Shown here one piece after another: positions 13,497 to 17,377 of a DNA stretch of 17,377 bases; position 1 is the first letter of the stretch; every line of letters starts with the position of its first letter. Origin of the DNA: CAYXPG01 sp964564845 (GTDB lineage Bacteria > Planctomycetota > Phycisphaerae > Sedimentisphaerales > Anaerobacaceae); assembly GCA_964564845.1 (NCBI GenBank), contig CAZMCN010000034.1, positions 1 through 17,377 on the forward strand, given 5' to 3'. The position numbers and the translations under genes were made by a program. Under the pieces are notes generated by a model. The model was not told the origin of the DNA. It worked only from the letters and a program-made list of their open reading frames with translations, and did no database searches.

Positions 13497-15995
13497 CTAT
13501 GATTTTGCGACAGTTTGTTTGCTTTCTTTCGGCTCAACCTTCTTAACACCGGCAAACTTCAGGTGCTCTTCGTCCTGCACATCAATCTTGATAAGGTTTT
13601 TGTCTTTAAATTCGCCTCGCAGCACAGCTTCTGATAACGGGTCTTCGATATAATGCTCGATGGCTCTTCGCAAAGGCCTGGCGCCGAATTCCGGATTATA
13701 ACCCTTGTCGATGAGGAATTCCTTGGCCTGCTCGGTCAATTCCAGCTTCAAGCCGTGTTCTATGAGCCTCTTAAATACCTTTGCAAGCTCATAATCAACG
13801 ATAATCTGCAGGTCCTCTCTTGTTAAGGCCCTGAAAACTATTGTATCATCAATTCGGTTCAAGAACTCCGGTCTGAAATGATGCTCGACCTCTTTGTTTA
13901 GCATTTCCTTCATTTTCTCATAATTTGCTTCAGGGGTTTTTTTACCAAAGCCAAAGCCGGACTGGTTCTTAATAAGGTCGGCTCCTATGTTGCTGGTCAT
14001 AATAAGGACAACATTTTTGAAGTCAACGTGCCGCCCGAAGCTGTCGGTCAATCGGCCTTCATCCATAATCTGCAGCAGCATATTGTAAACGTCGGAATGT
14101 GCCTTTTCTATTTCGTCAAGCAGCAGCACAGCATAGGGCCGCCGTCTGATTCTTTCAGTCAACTGTCCGCCTTCTTCATATCCAACGTATCCCGGAGGAG
14201 CACCAACCAATCTGCTGACATTGTGTTTCTCCATAAATTCACTCATATCGAGTTGGATAAGGGCGTTCTCATCACCGAACATAAATTCCGCCAGTGCCCT
14301 TGCCAGCAGAGTCTTTCCAACGCCGCTGGGGCCCAGGAATATAAAGCAGCCCATGGGACGGTTCGGGTCTTTCAGGCCGCTTCTGCTGCGTCTGACCGCT
14401 TTTGCCACCGCGTTGAGGGCCTCATCCTGCGAGACAACGCGTTTATGAATTTCTGATTCGAGTTCCAGAAGTCGCTGTGCCTCTTTCTTTTCAAGTCTCG
14501 TCAGCGGCACTCCCGTCATTTTGCTGACAACCTCTGCGATTGTCTCAACATCGACAGTTCCTGTTGTTTCTTTATTTTGCTCATACCACTTTTTTTGCAG
14601 CTTATTTTTTTCATCCAAAAGCTGTTGTGCCTCGTCTCTCAATGCCGCTGCCCTCTCATAATCGGCGCCTCTCACCGCCTCATCTTTTTCTACCTGCAGC
14701 TTCTTAATTTTTTCCTCTATCTGGTTTAAGTCGGGCGGCGGTGTCATATTTTTAAGACGCACCCTCGCACCGGCTTCGTCAACTACATCTATGGCCTTGT
14801 CCGGCAGGCACCTGCCGGTAATATATCTGGTTGACAGCTCAACCGCCTGGTAAAGTGCCTCATCGCTGAAACGCACTTTGTGGTGTGCCTCATAACGGTC
14901 CTGAAGTCCTCTGAGGATGTCGAGTGTTTCATCTTTTGAGGGAGCCTCTACAATTATCGTCTGGAAACGTCTCTCGAGAGCCCCGTCTTTTTCGATGTGC
15001 TTTCTGTACTCATCCAGAGTCGTAGCTCCGATGCACTGTACTTCACCCCGAGCCAGCGCTGGTTTTAGCACATTTGAGGCATCAATAGCACCCTCAGCCC
15101 CGCCTGCACCGACAAGAGTATGTAGCTCATCGATAAAGAGCACCACATTTTTAGCTCTTTTAACTTCGTTGATGACAGCCTTTATTCGTTCTTCAAACTG
15201 TCCCCGATACTTTGTACCAGCGACCATCATGGCCAGGTCGAGCACGACTATACGTTTATCTTTTAGCAGTTCCGGCACCTGCTTATTAACTATCTGCTGG
15301 CTGAGCCCCTCTACGATAGCGGTTTTGCCTACTCCGGCTTCACCCAGCAGCACCGGATTGTTTTTTGTACGTCTGCAGAGTATCTGGATCAGGCGTTCAA
15401 TTTCATTTTTTCTTCCGATTACCGGGTCAAGTTCATCTTCTTTTGCCAGTTGGGTCAGGTCTCTGCCGAAACTGTCCAGTGCCGGGGTCTTGCTCTTTGG
15501 CTTTCTGCCTATAGCCGGGCTCATTTTCATACCCAAAGCCATCGGCTCATCATCAACACCGGCACCGAGCAAATTTAAGACCTCTTGTCGGACGTCCTCC
15601 AGCTTCAAACCAAGGTTCATAAGCACCTGTGCGGCTATTCCTTCGGATTCCCGCAACAGACCCAGCAGAATATGTTCTGTGCCGATATAGTTATGATTAA
15701 GGCTCCTGGCTTCTTCGATTGCATATTCAATAACCTTTTTTGTGCGCGGTGTCTGTGGCAGTTTGCCCATTGTAACCATATCAGGCCCGCTCTTGACGAG
15801 CTTTTCGATTTCGAGACGAAGCTTTTTTATATCAACATCAAGGTTCTTCAGCACTGTGGCCCCGACGCCGCTGCCTTCCTTAACTAAGCCCAAAAGGATA
15901 TGCTCGGTCCCGATATATTCGTGGTTAAATCGCTGGGCCTCCTGGTTCGCCAGCGCCATTACCTTACGTGCTCGGTCTGTAAAACGCTCAAACAT
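13497..15995 (-). CDS. clpC: ATP-dependent Clp protease ATP-binding subunit ClpC
   Basis: An Hsp100 unfoldase that feeds proteins to ClpP (832 aa from the chosen start). Two Clp_N repeats are visible (YIGTEHILLGL occurs twice, near residues 27 and 102). D1 has Walker A GEAGVGKT (K224) and Walker B FIDELHT (D289, E290). A UVR-type coiled middle segment lies near 410-450 (ADYERAAALRDEAQQL), which marks ClpC rather than ClpB or ClpA. D2 has Walker A GPSGVGKT (K561) and Walker B LLDEIEKAH (D627, E628), followed by the C-terminal small domain. The open frame extends to a TTG at 16028, but the ATG at 15995 begins MFERFTDRARKVM, the canonical ClpC N-terminus, and has GCGGGG just upstream. No ctsR or mcsAB neighbours and no CIRCE or CtsR operator were seen. 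It is apparently monocistronic. Confidence 0.97.
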   Translation of the reverse strand: MFERFTDRARKVMALANQEAQRFNHEYIGTEHILLGLVKEGSGVGATVLKNLDVDIKKLRLEIEKLVKSGPDMVTMGKLPQTPRTKKVIEYAIEEARSLNHNYIGTEHILLGLLRESEGIAAQVLMNLGLKLEDVRQEVLNLLGAGVDDEPMALGMKMSPAIGRKPKSKTPALDSFGRDLTQLAKEDELDPVIGRKNEIERLIQILCRRTKNNPVLLGEAGVGKTAIVEGLSQQIVNKQVPELLKDKRIVVLDLAMMVAGTKYRGQFEERIKAVINEVKRAKNVVLFIDELHTLVGAGGAEGAIDASNVLKPALARGEVQCIGATTLDEYRKHIEKDGALERRFQTIIVEAPSKDETLDILRGLQDRYEAHHKVRFSDEALYQAVELSTRYITGRCLPDKAIDVVDEAGARVRLKNMTPPPDLNQIEEKIKKLQVEKDEAVRGADYERAAALRDEAQQLLDEKNKLQKKWYEQNKETTGTVDVETIAEVVSKMTGVPLTRLEKKEAQRLLELESEIHKRVVSQDEALNAVAKAVRRSRSGLKDPNRPMGCFIFLGPSGVGKTLLARALAEFMFGDENALIQLDMSEFMEKHNVSRLVGAPPGYVGYEEGGQLTERIRRRPYAVLLLDEIEKAHSDVYNMLLQIMDEGRLTDSFGRHVDFKNVVLIMTSNIGADLIKNQSGFGFGKKTPEANYEKMKEMLNKEVEHHFRPEFLNRIDDTIVFRALTREDLQIIVDYELAKVFKRLIEHGLKLELTEQAKEFLIDKGYNPEFGARPLRRAIEHYIEDPLSEAVLRGEFKDKNLIKIDVQDEEHLKFAGVKKVEPKESKQTVAKS

Positions 15996-16143
15996 CTTTT
16001 GCCCCGCAAGAAAATTCCCTCTTGTCAAAGTCCCATATATTTATCTCGTTACTGCCTTATTTTACGGTTGTTCGCCCAACGGGGTTCAACTCTAACGCCA
16101 TTTTTCAGAAAAAATAACTCGAAATTACCTCACAAGCAATTTC

Positions 16144-16171
16144 ATTGTACCACACTCTGCATATTTGTCAA
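16144..16171 (-). promoter_or_regulatory. Sigma70-type promoter for clpC
   Basis: On the minus strand a perfect TTGACA (16171-16166), a 16-nt spacer and TACAAT (16149-16144) give a strong housekeeping promoter. The predicted start near 16137 leaves a leader of about 140 nt before the clpC ATG, which is long and holds no recognised operator. Confidence 0.75.
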
Positions 16172-16511
16172 GTCATCACAAAGCTGTAAATTTCGCATCT
16201 TAGCCAACATTCGTATATACAATTAATATACTATAAATTACGCTGGTGTTCGTTTTTTCAACCTGTGTTCTTCATTTAACTTAAGCTTTATCGTCAAAAA
16301 CAAAGCTCAACTTTCTGATTATTCGCTCAAAAACCCGTTCTTTTAGTTAGTGTAAATATGTTTCTGTAAATTCGGGTTAACCAAGCAAGTGGCTGGGTGG
16401 AGGCGAGCGTAGCGAGCCGGAACCCAGGCACTTGCGAAAATCGCTTGAAAAGGTGGGCTTGTCCCGTTCTCCTATAAAGGTTTTATTAACTTTACTTAAG
16501 GAGAAAACAAG
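16172..16511. other. Intergenic region between clpC promoter and the IS256 transposase
   Basis: About 340 nt without a gene. The clpC-proximal half is AT-rich and holds nothing I recognise. The other half contains the 13-bp inverted repeat at 16386-16434 and the SD-sequestering inverted repeat at 16452-16521, and probably the left end of the IS element, whose exact terminus I cannot place. Confidence 0.5.
16386..16434. repeat. 13-bp inverted repeat with 23-nt loop upstream of the transposase
   Basis: CAAGTGGCTGGGT (16386-16398) and ACCCAGGCACTTG (16422-16434) pair at 12 of 13 positions; the loop contains GGCGAGCGTAGCGAGCC. It may be part of the IS leader or an older palindromic repeat next to which the IS inserted. 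Confidence 0.6.
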
Positions 16512-16521
16512 ATGGCCCACC
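16452..16521 (+). promoter_or_regulatory. Inverted repeat able to sequester the transposase ribosome-binding site
   Basis: The left arm contains GGTGGGC (16452-16458), CTTG (16458-16461), TTCTCCT (16467-16473) and TAAAG (16475-16479). In mirror order the right arm contains CTTTA (16490-16494), AGGAGAA (16499-16505), CAAG (16508-16511) and GCCCACC (16515-16521). AGGAGAA is the transposase SD (AAGGAG, 16498-16503) and the ATG (16512) lies between the paired CAAG and GCCCACC. A transcript entering from outside would therefore fold its SD into a stem, as known for IS10 and IS50. Confidence 0.6.
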
Positions 16522-17377
16522 GAAACAATGATAACAAGCTGGATGTTGTAATGGAAATGTTAATTGAAAATGGTTTTGAAGGTTTTGCCGATGTGCTGAG
16601 GATTCTGCTGAACGAGGCGATGAAAATCGAGCGTGAGCAGGCCCTTGGCGCCGTCCTTTATGAGCGCAGCGACCAGCGTAAGGGCTATGCCAACGGCTAT
16701 AAGCCCAGGAATATCGATACCCGCATGGGAAGGCTGAGCGTGGATGTGCCGCAGGTTCGCGGTGATGTGGATTTTTATCCTTCGGCTCTGGAAAGAGGGC
16801 GTGAAATCATCGGTGTAAGCGTATCACTTGGCGAAGCGGAGACGCACTGGCGGCGGTTTCTAAAGGACCTCAAAAAGAGGCAGCTTGCCGGTGTCAAATA
16901 CATTGCAAGCGATGACCACGATGGATTGAAAGCTGCCTTGAATGCAGAGTTTACCGGTGTAATTTGGCAGAGATGTCAGTGTCACCTCCAGCGTAATGCC
17001 GTTAAATATGCTCCAAAGGTTTCGATGCGAAGCCAGGCAGCTGAAGATTTGCGTGACATTTTTAATGCCAAGGACCTGCTCAGTGCCGAAGAAAGGCTGC
17101 AAAAGTGCGTTGAGAAATACAGCAAATCCGCACCGCGGTTAGCCGAGTGGATTGAGGAGAATATCCCCGAAGGGCTGGCTGTTTTTGCTCTGCCTGGCAA
17201 GCATCGCCGCAGGATGCGAACGACTAATATGCTGGAGCGATTACATGAGGAAATCAAACGCAGGACACGTGTCGCCAGGCTGTTTCCTAATGAGGCTTCA
17301 CTTTTAAGATTGGTCAGTGCGATCGAGATGGAGCTCAGCGAGGATTGGATTGCCGGCAAAAGCTATTTTGATATGAA
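16512..17377 (+). pseudogene. IS256/Mutator-family transposase with an apparent internal deletion; truncated by the window end
   Basis: The frame is open from ATG 16512 (SD AAGGAG at 16498-16503) to the window end, 288 codons. The N-terminal region (RKGYANGYKPRNIDTRMG, then LSVDVPQVRGDVDFYPSALERG) and the C-terminal region (IIGVSVSLGEAETHWRRFL, SDDHDGLKAAL at about 133-143, WQRCQCHLQRN, RTTNMLERLHEEIKRRTR with E242) are typical IS256. Full-length members carry roughly 90-110 residues between FYPSALERG and REIIGVSVS, including the Y(V)QGVSTRKV helix region and the LDAxYEKVR motif with the first catalytic Asp. Here residue 96 runs directly into REIIGV in frame. The remaining catalytic residues are the Asp of SDDH and the Glu of NMLER. 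The product should be inactive on its own. The missing length is estimated from family knowledge, not measured. Confidence 0.85.

Larger units (their letters stand above)
16346..17377 (+). mobile_element. IS256/Mutator-family insertion sequence, left part; boundary uncertain, right end outside the window
   Basis: The transposase gene and its structured leader identify the element. The left boundary is a guess: a TGTAAA-containing stretch near 16350-16370 and a 13-bp inverted repeat at 16386-16434 precede the gene. Without the right end, terminal inverted repeats and the target-site duplication cannot be defined. Confidence 0.55.

Noticed and set aside
14917..15690. A 257-codon open frame on the plus strand opposite clpC
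   Set aside because: It lies entirely antisense to conserved Clp ATPase domains, is Ser-rich and low in motif content; it is a coding shadow.
13497..16028. Starting clpC at the upstream TTG (16028)
   Set aside because: The extra 11 residues precede the canonical MFERFTDRARKVM start, which has its own GCGGGG ribosome-binding site.
16137..16500. CIRCE or CtsR operator upstream of clpC
   Set aside because: No TTAGCACTC-N9-GAGTGCTAA or CtsR heptad repeat was found on either strand.
1..17377. CRISPR array, tRNA/rRNA genes, prophage or defence island
   Set aside because: No regularly spaced direct repeats, no tRNA-like cloverleaf or rRNA sequence, and no phage structural or defence-type domains were seen.

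Overview
The window is about 17.4 kb of mid-GC bacterial chromosome, mostly housekeeping genes, with one unusual gene fusion and a damaged insertion sequence at the right end. The best guess for the source is a member of the Planctomycetota, perhaps a Phycisphaerae/Sedimentisphaerales-like lineage. The evidence is a small protein of the Minf_1886 family (recalled as restricted to Planctomycetes and Verrucomicrobia), the cluster dnaE-tmk-holB-PSP1(ricT-like)-metG, and a Thi4-type thiazole synthase start behind a TPP riboswitch. The phylum call is inference; no 16S rRNA or ribosomal protein lies here.

Layout. (1) 1-373: a divergent control region. Leftward are a sigma70-type promoter, a TPP riboswitch, an intrinsic terminator and the first 14 codons of a probable thi4 gene. 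Rightward is the dnaE promoter. (2) 410-8905: five plus-strand genes for replication and translation: dnaE (Pol III alpha), tmk (dTMP kinase), holB (clamp-loader delta prime), a PSP1/RicT-like Fe-S-type protein with a low-complexity tail, and metG with a C-terminal tRNA-binding domain. (3) 8906-9419: two imperfect inverted repeats, then the Minf_1886-family gene. (4) 9455-10736: a leftward GNAT acetyltransferase, a leftward stand-alone SagB/ThcOx-type nitroreductase and a possible 14-codon upstream ORF. (5) 10894-13412: a rightward coiled-coil zinc-ribbon protein, a single ORF fusing RNase HI to GAR transformylase (PurN), a nested palindromic repeat, and a small membrane-anchored protein. (6) 13497-16171: clpC, leftward, with a strong sigma70-like promoter and a long leader. 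(7) 16346-17377: an IS256/Mutator-family element, cut by the window edge. Its transposase appears to have lost an internal block containing the first catalytic Asp. Its ribosome-binding site lies inside a long inverted repeat.

How the genes fit together: dnaE, holB and tmk supply the replicase core, clamp loader and dTTP. metG and the RicT-like gene are their usual neighbours in several phyla. The zinc-ribbon/RNase HI pair matches a neighbour pair known from Actinobacteria (Rv2229c-Rv2228c), but here the RNase H has acquired a purine-biosynthesis enzyme at its C-terminus. No defence island, CRISPR array, phage or tRNA gene was seen. The most novel items are the RNase HI-PurN fusion, the internally deleted IS256 transposase and its SD-sequestering hairpin.
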